Shown: positions 1 to 5,609, numbered from the stretch's first letter. The stretch is DNA of 6,089 nt from Actinomycetes bacterium (GCA_024640745.1 JAHEEL010000141.1:1-6089); one strand, 5' to 3'. Notes: generated by a model not told the origin, from the sequence alone. Made by a program: numbers and translations.

Positions 1-2
1 CC

Positions 3-1070
3 GGTGGGTGCGTCGGGTTCGGGGTGACGAGCGCCGAACCCTTCGACGGTGTCGCCGAGACGATGGCCCGTCGACGCGCCGGCGGCCTTGCTGCCGAACT
101 GGCGTTCACCTACCGGGACCCGGAGGTGGAGGCCGACGTTCGGCGCTCATTTCCGTGGGCGCGTCGGTTGGTGTCGGTCGCGTACGCCTACGAACCCGCA
201 GCGGGGCGTGCACTGCGCCGTGCCGGAGATGTGCGCGTCGCCCGTTTCGCCGACGGCGACCGCTACGTGGAGCTCCGAGCGGCGCTCGCCTCGATCGTCG
301 AAGCCCTCGAATCGATCGGAGCACGGGCCGTTGCCCTCTCCGACGACTCACGCCTGGTCGACCGTGCTGCGGCTGTGCGGGCCGGAATCGCATGGTGGGG
401 GAGGAGCACGATGGTGCTCGTTCCGGCGTCCGGACCGTGGGTGCTCCTCGGGTCGGTCGCGACCGACGCGCTGCTCGAGGTCGATGATCCGATGGTGCGG
501 TCGTGCGGCACGTGCATCGCATGCATCCCCGCGTGTCCGACCGGAGCCATCCTGGACAACGGCGTACTCGACGTCCGTCGCTGCCTTGCCTACCACCTCC
601 AGCGACCTGGAATGATCCCGCTCGAGATTCGCCAAGCCGTCGCGGATCGCCTCTACGGGTGTGATGACTGTCTGACGTCATGTCCCCCCGGCACTCGTGT
701 GATCGACATCGCGCCGTGGGTGACCGGCCCTCGCATCGTCGACATACTCGGAGCGACCGATGACGAGCTTCTCGAACGCTTCGGCCACTTCTACCTTCCG
801 TCGCGCCGCCCCCGGATCCTGCGCCGCAACGCGCTTGTCGCGGCGGGCAATGATCGCTCCGCGTCGCTCGAGCCGATCGTGATCGGTCACCTCGGTCATC
901 CGGACTGGCTCCTGCGAGCGCACGCGGCTTGGGCGGTCGGTGAGTATGCAACGCCGATCGGTGAAGCGGCGATCCGGCAGGCGCTCTCCGGCGAATCGGA
1001 CGGTCGGGTCCGCGTTGAACTCAAGCGGGCGGCGGTCGGACGTGCGGATGAGGGGCCTACGCTGACATGA
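3..1070 (+). CDS. queG: Epoxyqueuosine reductase QueG, 5'-truncated by the window edge
   Basis: Iron-sulfur, cobalamin-dependent enzyme that reduces epoxyqueuosine to queuosine at tRNA position 34, acting in the cytoplasm. Numbering from the GTG at 24: an N-terminal DUF1730-type region (about 1-150) holds DDSRLVDRA at 107-115, which lines up with the family's DxGPxLERA, making Asp107 the likely catalytic acid. WWGRST at 124-129 replaces the usual GWIGKNT. Cluster 1 is CGTCIACIPACP (Cys161, 164, 167, 171). Cluster 2 draws on Cys187, 213, 216 and 220 (YGCDDCLTSCPP, where most relatives have CPWN). HEAT-like repeats follow at about 265-335 (RRNALVAAGN). The frame is open to base 3, and the GTG at 24 falls inside the family motif GVTSAEPF, so the true start lies outside the window, perhaps 15-20 codons upstream. 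Identity is firm; no other queuosine gene is visible. Confidence 0.93.
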   Translation, partial: GGCVGFGVTSAEPFDGVAETMARRRAGGLAAELAFTYRDPEVEADVRRSFPWARRLVSVAYAYEPAAGRALRRAGDVRVARFADGDRYVELRAALASIVEALESIGARAVALSDDSRLVDRAAAVRAGIAWWGRSTMVLVPASGPWVLLGSVATDALLEVDDPMVRSCGTCIACIPACPTGAILDNGVLDVRRCLAYHLQRPGMIPLEIRQAVADRLYGCDDCLTSCPPGTRVIDIAPWVTGPRIVDILGATDDELLERFGHFYLPSRRPRILRRNALVAAGNDRSASLEPIVIGHLGHPDWLLRAHAAWAVGEYATPIGEAAIRQALSGESDGRVRVELKRAAVGRADEGPTLT

Positions 1071-1147
1071 TGGTCGCCATCCTTCTGTTGCTGCAGGAAG
1101 GTCGCACCCTCCGTGCGGGCGACTCACCGAAGGTGGGCCGATGCTGA
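1067..1147 (+). CDS. Possible 26-codon coupling ORF between queG and the phosphoesterase
   Basis: A small reading frame begins with tandem ATG codons at 1067 and 1070. The first overlaps the queG stop in an ATGA arrangement. It ends at a TGA at 1145-1147, inside the start region of the next gene (ATGCTGA at 1141-1147). The product would begin MMVAILLLLQEGR, a short hydrophobic stretch followed by a polar tail. It fills the only gap between the two genes, and the Shine-Dalgarno of the phosphoesterase lies inside it. No clear Shine-Dalgarno sits at a good distance from its own start, so it would depend on reinitiation after queG. It resembles no family I know and could easily be chance, given its length. 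Confidence 0.22.
   Translation: MMVAILLLLQEGRTLRAGDSPKVGRC
1130..1136 (+). promoter_or_regulatory. Shine-Dalgarno for the phosphoesterase
   Basis: AAGGTGG ends 4 nt before the ATG at 1141. It is a good match to the anti-Shine-Dalgarno complement and settles ATG 1141 as the start; no in-frame ATG or GTG was found in the 40 nt upstream. Confidence 0.6.
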
Positions 1148-1893
1148 TCGTATCCGATGTGCACGGCGCCGTATCCGCGCTGCGGAGGATCGCCGGGATG
1201 GGCGAGCCGTTGCTCGTCCTCGGCGATCTGATCAACTACATCGACTACCGAACGAACGAGGGCATCGTCGCCGACATCTCCGGACGGCACCTCGTAGATG
1301 AGTTCGTCCGCCTCCGGGTTGTTGAAGGGAACGAGGCTGCCTCCGACTACTGGCGGGGGCAATGGGATGGGCGGGCCGACGAGCTCCAGGACCGTTATCG
1401 AGCCGCTGCCGAGAACGCCTATCGCGAGGTCTGCAGCGCTCTGCGCGGATGCGAATCGTATGTTACGTACGGCAACGTCGATCGCCCCGGGATGCTCGCC
1501 GCCAACCTGCCGCCGGGCGCCCGGTTCGTCGACGCCGAAGTGGTCGAAGTCGCGGGATTGCGGATCGGTTTCGCGGGGGGCGGCCTTACGAGCATCGGCA
1601 CACCCGGCGAGGTGACCGAGGCGGAGATGGCGTCGAAACTCGAGCAGATCGGTTCGGTCGACATCCTTGCAACGCACGTGCCTCCTGCGGTGGCGGCGCT
1701 TGCCTGCGATGTCATCGGCGGTCGTGAGAAGGGATCGACGTCGATCCTTGCCTACCTCGAGCGCCACGCACCTCCTTTCCACTACTTCGGCGACATCCAC
1801 CAACCGAGAGCCACGACGTGGAGGGTCGGCCAGACCCGCTGTGTCAATGTCGGCTATTTCAGGGCGACGGGTCGAGCAGTCCGCCATGGGTGA
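1141..1893 (+). CDS. Calcineurin-like metallophosphoesterase with unusual GNVD and GDIH motifs
   Basis: A 250-residue two-metal phosphoesterase fold. The start MLIVSDVHG gives the first motif (Asp6, His8). GDLINY supplies Asp29, YGNVD (110-114) stands where the family has GNHD, ATHVPP supplies His179, and FGDIHQPRA (216-224) stands where the family has GHxH. Metal ligands Asp6, His8, Asp29, Asn112, His179 and His220 are therefore present. The GNHD histidine is Val113 and the first GHxH histidine is Asp218. YfcE-type phosphodiesterases also lack the GNHD histidine, so the protein is probably active rather than dead, but the substrate cannot be named. Residues 65-100 form a probable helical insert. 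There is no signal peptide or membrane segment, so it is cytoplasmic. Its 3' end overlaps the methyltransferase start by 8 nt, implying translational coupling. Confidence 0.88.
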   Translation: MLIVSDVHGAVSALRRIAGMGEPLLVLGDLINYIDYRTNEGIVADISGRHLVDEFVRLRVVEGNEAASDYWRGQWDGRADELQDRYRAAAENAYREVCSALRGCESYVTYGNVDRPGMLAANLPPGARFVDAEVVEVAGLRIGFAGGGLTSIGTPGEVTEAEMASKLEQIGSVDILATHVPPAVAALACDVIGGREKGSTSILAYLERHAPPFHYFGDIHQPRATTWRVGQTRCVNVGYFRATGRAVRHG

Positions 1894-2644
1894 GGTCGAC
1901 CTCGATCGACTCGCGAACGCCTACGGCTTGCGACCCACATCGAAGGCGTCGCTCGATCGAGCCGAGCAAGCGGGCTCTCTCCTGCTCGCCCCCGCGCGAA
2001 TCCTCGACGTCGGAGGGGGCCCGGGCAATCACTCGGCGGTGTGGGCCGCGCAAGGGCATCAGCCCGTGGTGATCGACCCGTCGCCGGGCATGGTGGCCCT
2101 CGCTCGCTCACACCACATCGGCGTCGTCGCCGGTTGCGCGCAGGAGCTGCCGTTTCGTCCACGGTCGTTCGCGCTCGTGTGGTTCCACCTCTCGATCCAC
2201 TACGGCGATTGGCGCAGGGCGCTCGACGAAGCAACTCGGGTCGTCGACGACTTCGGACGCGTCGAGGTGTGGACGCTCGGGGCGGATCACTACACGCAGT
2301 CGATCCTCTCCCGTTGGTTTCCTTCGGTTGCTGCGATCGACGCGACGAGGTTTCCCGACCCGATCGAGATTGAGGATTACTTGGGTCATTTGCTGCCGGT
2401 CGTGGCGGCGACACACCCGCACGAAACCGTCGTCCGGCCCGTCGGCGCGTGGCTCGAAGCTATTGAGGCCGGATTCGTCTCAACGCTGCATCTGCTGTCG
2501 GATTCGGAGCGCTCGGCGGGTATCGCAGGCATCCGACGGGCGTATCCGGATCCGGCCGAGGAGATCACCTACGAACTGCACTTCACCCGGATCACCGGAG
2601 ATCGAAGAGGTGGCGGCCACGCGCCGCTGCCGCTGGACACCTGA
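1886..2644 (+). CDS. Class I SAM-dependent methyltransferase, substrate unknown
   Basis: A 252-residue Rossmann-fold methyltransferase. Motif I is ILDVGGGPGNH (39-49). Asp64 ends beta-2 (VVIDPSPGM) and would hold the ribose hydroxyls of SAM. GCAQELPFRPRSFALVWF (83-100) is the usual motif II/III region, followed by SIHYGDW, close to the UbiE/Methyltransf_11 pattern. The C-terminal half (about 130-235) is predicted alpha/beta with no recognised substrate-binding signature, and the tail is Gly/Pro-rich. The frame stays open upstream to 1667, but that stretch lies inside the phosphoesterase gene and reads as Arg/Ser-rich non-protein. ATG 1886, immediately before NAYGLRP and motif I, gives a normal family length. 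The start lies within ATGGGTGA, overlapping the previous stop, and has only a weak Shine-Dalgarno, so coupling is likely. It is cytoplasmic. Confidence 0.85.
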   Translation: MGEVDLDRLANAYGLRPTSKASLDRAEQAGSLLLAPARILDVGGGPGNHSAVWAAQGHQPVVIDPSPGMVALARSHHIGVVAGCAQELPFRPRSFALVWFHLSIHYGDWRRALDEATRVVDDFGRVEVWTLGADHYTQSILSRWFPSVAAIDATRFPDPIEIEDYLGHLLPVVAATHPHETVVRPVGAWLEAIEAGFVSTLHLLSDSERSAGIAGIRRAYPDPAEEITYELHFTRITGDRRGGGHAPLPLDT

Positions 2645-2677
2645 CCGGCCGGCCGCCGCGACCGAGCGGGGCGTCGC

Positions 2678-2683
2678 TACGAT
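2678..2683 (+). promoter_or_regulatory. Candidate -10 box ahead of the SRPBCC-ArsA unit
   Basis: TACGAT fits the TAnnnT consensus of actinobacterial sigma-70-type promoters. It lies 27 nt before the ATG at 2711, leaving room for a leader of about 20 nt that carries the Shine-Dalgarno. No convincing -35 box is seen 16-18 nt upstream, where the sequence is a plain GC-rich run. The gap of 66 nt (2645-2710) otherwise holds only a CCGGCCGG palindrome just after the methyltransferase stop. Confidence 0.35.
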
Positions 2684-2699
2684 GCAGGAACAGCGAGAC

Positions 2700-2705
2700 A
2701 AGGAG
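2700..2705 (+). promoter_or_regulatory. Shine-Dalgarno deciding the SRPBCC start
   Basis: AAGGAG ends 5 nt before the ATG at 2711. An in-frame GTG at 2705 overlaps this motif and so cannot use it; ATG 2711 is preferred. This is the strongest ribosome binding site in the plus-strand run. Confidence 0.65.
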
Positions 2706-2710
2706 TGTCG

Positions 2711-3148
2711 ATGGACGGCACCGTCCAGAGAATCGAGGTCGCCGCACCTCAGCAGTTCGTCTACGAGACCGCACTCGATCTCGAAACGTACCCGGAATGG
2801 GCCGGCGGGGTCACGTCGGTGACCGTAGTCGAAGAAGACGAGTACGGGCGTCCAACCGTTGCGGACTTCACGATCGACGCGATGATCAAAGAGATCTCAT
2901 ACACGCTCGACTACGACCACGGCCGGGAGAGCGGCTTTTCCTGGGCTGCGCGACCCAACGACGACCTCACCCTGCTCGAAGGCAGCTACACCTTCACTGC
3001 CATCGATGATGAGACCACCGAGGTGGTCTACGCCTTGCGCGTGGAGCCGAATTTCACCGTTCCCGGATTCCTGAGGCGACAGGCCGAGAAGCAGATCGTT
3101 GGCACCGCCCTCCGCGGGTTGAAGAAGCGAGCGGAAGCGGGAGCCTGA
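2711..3148 (+). CDS. SRPBCC (START/polyketide-cyclase-like) protein
   Basis: A 145-residue single-domain protein of the SRPBCC superfamily, a helix-grip fold with a deep hydrophobic cavity for lipids or other apolar ligands. The N-terminal strand and helix (VQRIEVAAPQQFVYETALD) are followed by LETYPEWAGGV (24-34), the hallmark of the Polyketide_cyc2/RatA-like group. Alternating strands run from 36 to 112 (ADFTIDAMIKEISYTLDYD, GSYTFTAIDDETTEVVYALRV). A long C-terminal helix (119-143, FLRRQAEKQIVGTALRGLKKR) closes the cavity. There is no signal peptide. Its stop overlaps the ATPase start by one base (TGATG), which strongly suggests co-translation and shared function. It is unlikely to be a true polyketide cyclase, since no biosynthetic genes are nearby; a ligand-binding or client-handling role beside the ATPase is an inference. 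Confidence 0.87.
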   Translation: MDGTVQRIEVAAPQQFVYETALDLETYPEWAGGVTSVTVVEEDEYGRPTVADFTIDAMIKEISYTLDYDHGRESGFSWAARPNDDLTLLEGSYTFTAIDDETTEVVYALRVEPNFTVPGFLRRQAEKQIVGTALRGLKKRAEAGA

Positions 3149-4317
3149 TGCGGGTGATCCTCGTCACCGGGAAGGGTGGCGTGGGAAAGACCACGGTGGC
3201 GGCGGCGACTGCGATTCGCACTGCCGACCTCGGCCATCGGACGCTGGTGATGTCCACGGACCCTGCGCATTCGCTGGCCGACGCCTATCAGGTGCAGCTT
3301 GGGGATGCTTCAACGCGTGTGGTTTCCGGTCTCGATGCTCAGCAGATCGACGCGCAACAGCGGCTCGAGGAGTCTTGGGGCGCGATGCGGGACTACCTCA
3401 CCGATGTCTTCGACTGGTCGGGGCTGAAGGGCATCGAGGCCGAAGAACTGACGGTCTTTCCCGGCATGGACGAGTTGTTCTCGCTCGCCAGCGTCCGGGA
3501 CCACGCCGAATCCGGTGCCTACGACACGATCATCGTCGACTGCGCGCCGACCGCTGAGACCCTCCGCCTTCTCAGCCTGCCGGAGGTCATGTCGTGGTAC
3601 ATGGAGAAGATGTTCCCGGTCGGCCGGCGCGTAGCAAAGGTGGTTCGTCCGATGATCAGCCGGGTCTCGTCGATGCCCGTCGCCGACGAGCAAGTGTTCG
3701 ATTCCGTTGCCCGGTTCTACGAGCGCCTCGACGGCGTTCGGGACATCCTGGGGGATCCGGACGTCACCTCGGCCCGTCTCGTCATGAATCCTGAGAAGAT
3801 GGTGATTGCCGAGGCACGGCGGACCTACACGTATCTCGGGTTGTTCGGCTACGCCGTCGACGGTGTTGTCGTCAATCGGGTCCTGCCGGACGTGGTGACC
3901 GATCCGTACTTCGAGCGCTGGCGCGAAATCCAAGGCGAGCACCTCGAAGCGGTCGACGAGGGATTCGCGGACGTAGACATTCGGCATTTGCGCCTCTTCG
4001 ATGAGGAGATGGTGGGTATCGACCGCCTGCGAGTAGTGGGGGACGAGCTCTTCGGCGACACCGACCCGACGGAGCGCCTGTCGGAAGGCCACCCCTTCCG
4101 AGTCGAGGACGACGGCGACAACGTGGTGTTGGTCGTCGGGATGCCGTTCGCCGAGCATTCCGATGTCGACGTGATGCGTCATGAGGACGAGCTGTTCGTA
4201 ACGGTCGGCCCGTATCGTCGGTCGATCGTGTTGCCCGACTCGCTGCGGCGCCGACAGGTGCTCAGGGCCAAACTCACGGAAGGTGAGCTACGCGTGACGT
4301 TCGGGACGGTTGAATGA
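3148..4317 (+). CDS. ArsA/Get3-family ATPase with C-terminal HSP20-like domain
   Basis: A 389-residue SIMIBI-class P-loop ATPase with a single nucleotide-binding domain, so it would act as a dimer like Get3 rather than as the tandem ArsA of arsenite pumps. The deviant Walker A is GKGGVGKTT (8-16, with the signature Lys9). Switch I is DPAHS (38-42) and switch II starts at Asp131 (IIVDCAPTAETLR). SARLVMNPEKMVIAEA (208-223) and VDGVVVNRVLP (237-247) are typical later strands. Residues 148-176 form a Met-rich, hydrophobic and basic helical stretch in the position of the client-binding insert. Residues about 316-387 form an HSP20/alpha-crystallin-like beta domain (VVLVVGMPF, ELFVTVGPYRRSIVLP, LTEGELRVTFG), matching the known ArsA_HSP20 architecture. 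The Get3 zinc CxxC and the ArsA metal-site cysteines are absent (the only Cys is 132), which argues against arsenic transport. GGGAG at 3139-3143 may serve as its Shine-Dalgarno. Confidence 0.93.
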   Translation: MRVILVTGKGGVGKTTVAAATAIRTADLGHRTLVMSTDPAHSLADAYQVQLGDASTRVVSGLDAQQIDAQQRLEESWGAMRDYLTDVFDWSGLKGIEAEELTVFPGMDELFSLASVRDHAESGAYDTIIVDCAPTAETLRLLSLPEVMSWYMEKMFPVGRRVAKVVRPMISRVSSMPVADEQVFDSVARFYERLDGVRDILGDPDVTSARLVMNPEKMVIAEARRTYTYLGLFGYAVDGVVVNRVLPDVVTDPYFERWREIQGEHLEAVDEGFADVDIRHLRLFDEEMVGIDRLRVVGDELFGDTDPTERLSEGHPFRVEDDGDNVVLVVGMPFAEHSDVDVMRHEDELFVTVGPYRRSIVLPDSLRRRQVLRAKLTEGELRVTFGTVE

Positions 4318-4511
4318 TGTTGTGGGATCGGATCCTTGCGCAACGTCCGATTCAGAACGGGATCCGCCGGGCCGGCGTCCACTTCGCCAAGGCGGCCTAC
4401 GAGGTCGTTGGGGGAGTGGCCGCGTTCGTCGACGAACTCGCGCTCGCTGTGCGGGATGACTCATCGGATGACGGGGAAGGAACCGGTCCGACGAAGATCG
4501 AAGTCGAGTAG
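4314..4511 (+). CDS. Small amphipathic-helix protein with acidic tail, ArsA partner candidate
   Basis: A 65-residue protein (64 if the second of two tandem ATGs, at 4317, is used) starting inside the ATPase stop (ATGATG). Residues about 14-48 look like one or two helices with an Ala/Val-rich face (HFAKAAYEVVGGVAAFVDEL). Residues 47-65 are acidic and probably disordered, ending KIEVE. The hydrophobic stretch is broken by charged residues, so it looks amphipathic or peripheral rather than transmembrane. I do not recognise a named family. The basic-helix, acidic-linker, KIEVE layout and the 4-nt overlap with the ATPase argue that it is a real gene working with it, for instance as an adaptor or regulatory subunit. 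It is the last gene of the plus-strand run. Confidence 0.68.
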   Translation: MMLWDRILAQRPIQNGIRRAGVHFAKAAYEVVGGVAAFVDELALAVRDDSSDDGEGTGPTKIEVE

Positions 4512-4549
4512 CCGGGTCCCGACGACGGTGCGGAAGCGTCGGTCCGGCT
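4510..4549. terminator. Imperfect hairpin in the convergent gap, likely bidirectional terminator
   Basis: AGCCGGG (4510-4516) pairs with TCCGGCT (4543-4549) and CCGACG (4519-4524) with CGTCGG (4537-4542). This gives 13 pairs with one G-U, a 2-nt bulge (4517-4518) and a 12-nt loop. It spans the whole gap between the two converging genes and reaches into both stop codons. There is no T tract on either side, so it is of the non-canonical high-GC kind. Confidence 0.5.
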
Positions 4550-5490
4550 CACCCCGATGATCGGTGCAGCGGCCGGGTGAGACACGTAGGTCCACCCTCG
4601 CACGGCAGGCAGAGCTCGTCGGCTTGGAACACGACGACGTCGCACCCTGCTTCGCGTATGACCGCCGCGGTCATCGGGTAGCCGGCGATCGCGATGCACC
4701 GCCGCGGTGCAACCGCAAGCACGTTCAGACTGAGCCCGCCACTCGCCTCGTACTCGCTCGCGGGCGCGTCGAGGAGCCGGTAGCCCATTGCGATCATCTG
4801 CTCATGGAGTGCCACGGGCATGAGCTGCCTCCGGACCAGCGCCAGATCGACATCGAGCGGATTGATGATCGACAGCAGGTGGAGGCAGGCCCGGGGACCG
4901 CTGGTATAGGGGAGGTCGTAGGCCTCCACCCGCAGCCCGTGCGACTCGACGATTGCCCTGAACTGCTCGATTCCGCTCTGGTTGGTGCGGAAACCGCGAC
5001 CGACCGCCAGCGTCGAGGCATCGAGCCAGCAGCAATCGCCGCCCTCGATGGTTCCGGGGGCTTCGATTTCGCCGACGATGGGCATCAGGCCCTCGTAGAA
5101 GCTTCGGTGCAGATCGACCTCCGCTCGCCTGAGGAGCTTCGCCGGACGAAGAATGACCGCTCCGGTGGGGATCACGAACGACGGATCGTACGTGAACACG
5201 GAATCGGCGAGTCCGTCGGCGTCGTCGGTGGGTAGCCAGTGGATGGTGGCGCCGCTTGCGGCAACCAATTCCGCGAAACGCTCGTATTGGTGGAGGAGCG
5301 GTTCGGGGTCGAGGGCTCTGGCGTAGTGCCATGTGGCCGGGTCGGCGGAGAGGATGGCACCCGGCCGGCGCATGGCGACCCGCTGAAGCGCGCCGGCCAT
5401 GGAATCAACCCCGTAGCGGTCCGGCGCGTCGTCGTTTGCAGCGATCGTCACGTGCAGCCTCGGCTCTCGATACGGCTTCGCTCCCGTCAC
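4549..5490 (-). CDS. Amidinotransferase-superfamily hydrolase (dimethylargininase / arginine-deiminase-like)
   Basis: A 313-residue member of the guanidino-group-modifying superfamily (five-bladed pseudo-symmetric propeller), which hydrolyses or transfers C-N bonds of arginine-like substrates through a Cys thiouronium intermediate. YGVDSMAGALQRVAMRRPG (26-44) is the usual N-terminal strand and turn. ADSVFTYDP (95-103) matches the substrate-contacting FxRD region. EGGD at 149-152 supplies the acidic pair, His204 (CLHLLSIIN) is the catalytic His, and Cys303 in EGGPTCLTRPL near the C-terminus is the nucleophile. All catalytic elements are present. The product is probably citrulline plus an amine or ammonia, but arginine, dimethylarginine or another guanidine cannot be told apart by eye. 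GTG 5490 is the longest start; GTG 5451 is possible, while ATG 5400 would cut the conserved first strand. It is cytoplasmic, with no signal peptide. Confidence 0.85.
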   Translation of the reverse strand: MTGAKPYREPRLHVTIAANDDAPDRYGVDSMAGALQRVAMRRPGAILSADPATWHYARALDPEPLLHQYERFAELVAASGATIHWLPTDDADGLADSVFTYDPSFVIPTGAVILRPAKLLRRAEVDLHRSFYEGLMPIVGEIEAPGTIEGGDCCWLDASTLAVGRGFRTNQSGIEQFRAIVESHGLRVEAYDLPYTSGPRACLHLLSIINPLDVDLALVRRQLMPVALHEQMIAMGYRLLDAPASEYEASGGLSLNVLAVAPRRCIAIAGYPMTAAVIREAGCDVVVFQADELCLPCEGGPTCLTRPLHRSSG

Positions 5491-5502
5491 GTTGCGGATC
5501 CG

Positions 5503-5508
5503 AGGCTA
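5503..5508 (-). promoter_or_regulatory. Candidate -10 box for the amidinohydrolase gene
   Basis: On the minus strand TAGCCT (TAnnnT) lies 12 nt before GTG 5490. That would place transcription start only about 5 nt before the codon, giving a nearly leaderless mRNA and fitting the lack of a good Shine-Dalgarno there. A weak -35-like GTCACC sits 18 nt upstream. This is suggestive only. Confidence 0.28.
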
Positions 5509-5542
5509 GAGGAATTGGCGTTCGCCGGTGACGGGACGTAAC

Positions 5543-5578
5543 GCGTCTCCTCCGCTCAACGTGCCGCGGGGGAGACGC
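5543..5578 (-). terminator. GC-rich hairpin after the beta-propeller gene
   Basis: GCGTCTCC (5543-5550) is the exact reverse complement of GGAGACGC (5571-5578), and pairing continues inward for CCGC/GCGG after one mismatched position (a U-G wobble in plus-strand RNA, A-C in minus-strand RNA). The loop is about 10 nt. It begins about 32 nt downstream of the beta-propeller stop and ends about 50 nt before the next minus-strand start, a natural terminator position. No T run follows. Confidence 0.5.
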
Positions 5579-5609
5579 TCTGGTAGCCGCTGGGAGCTGG
5601 TCCTTCGCC

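Noticed and set aside
106..951. A 281-codon minus-strand open frame opposite queG
   Set aside because: It is extremely Arg-rich low-complexity translation and lies antisense to well-supported QueG domains.
1667..1885. Upstream extension of the methyltransferase
   Set aside because: It lies inside the phosphoesterase gene and reads as Arg/Ser-rich non-protein sequence; the methyltransferase fold begins after ATG 1886.
1057..1887. A 276-codon minus-strand open frame opposite the phosphoesterase
   Set aside because: Its translation is Arg/Asp-rich and resembles no family, while the opposite strand encodes clear metallophosphoesterase motifs in order. Long antisense frames are expected at this GC content.
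2645..2652. CCGGCCGG palindrome as a terminator
   Set aside because: It is a bare 8-nt palindrome with no loop and no T tract, and is common by chance in GC-rich DNA.
2705..2710. GTG start for the SRPBCC gene two codons upstream
   Set aside because: The GTG overlaps the AAGGAG Shine-Dalgarno, which is correctly spaced only for ATG 2711.
3310..4182. A 290-codon minus-strand open frame opposite the ATPase
   Set aside because: It has no recognisable motif and its His/Asp/Val pattern is that of the antisense of the ATPase codons.
3148..4317. Arsenic-resistance ATPase
   Set aside because: The tandem ATPase domains, metal-binding cysteines and neighbouring ars genes are all missing.
4564..5235. 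A 223-codon plus-strand open frame opposite the amidinohydrolase
   Set aside because: The minus strand holds all catalytic motifs of the hydrolase; this frame has none and would remove the convergent terminator logic.
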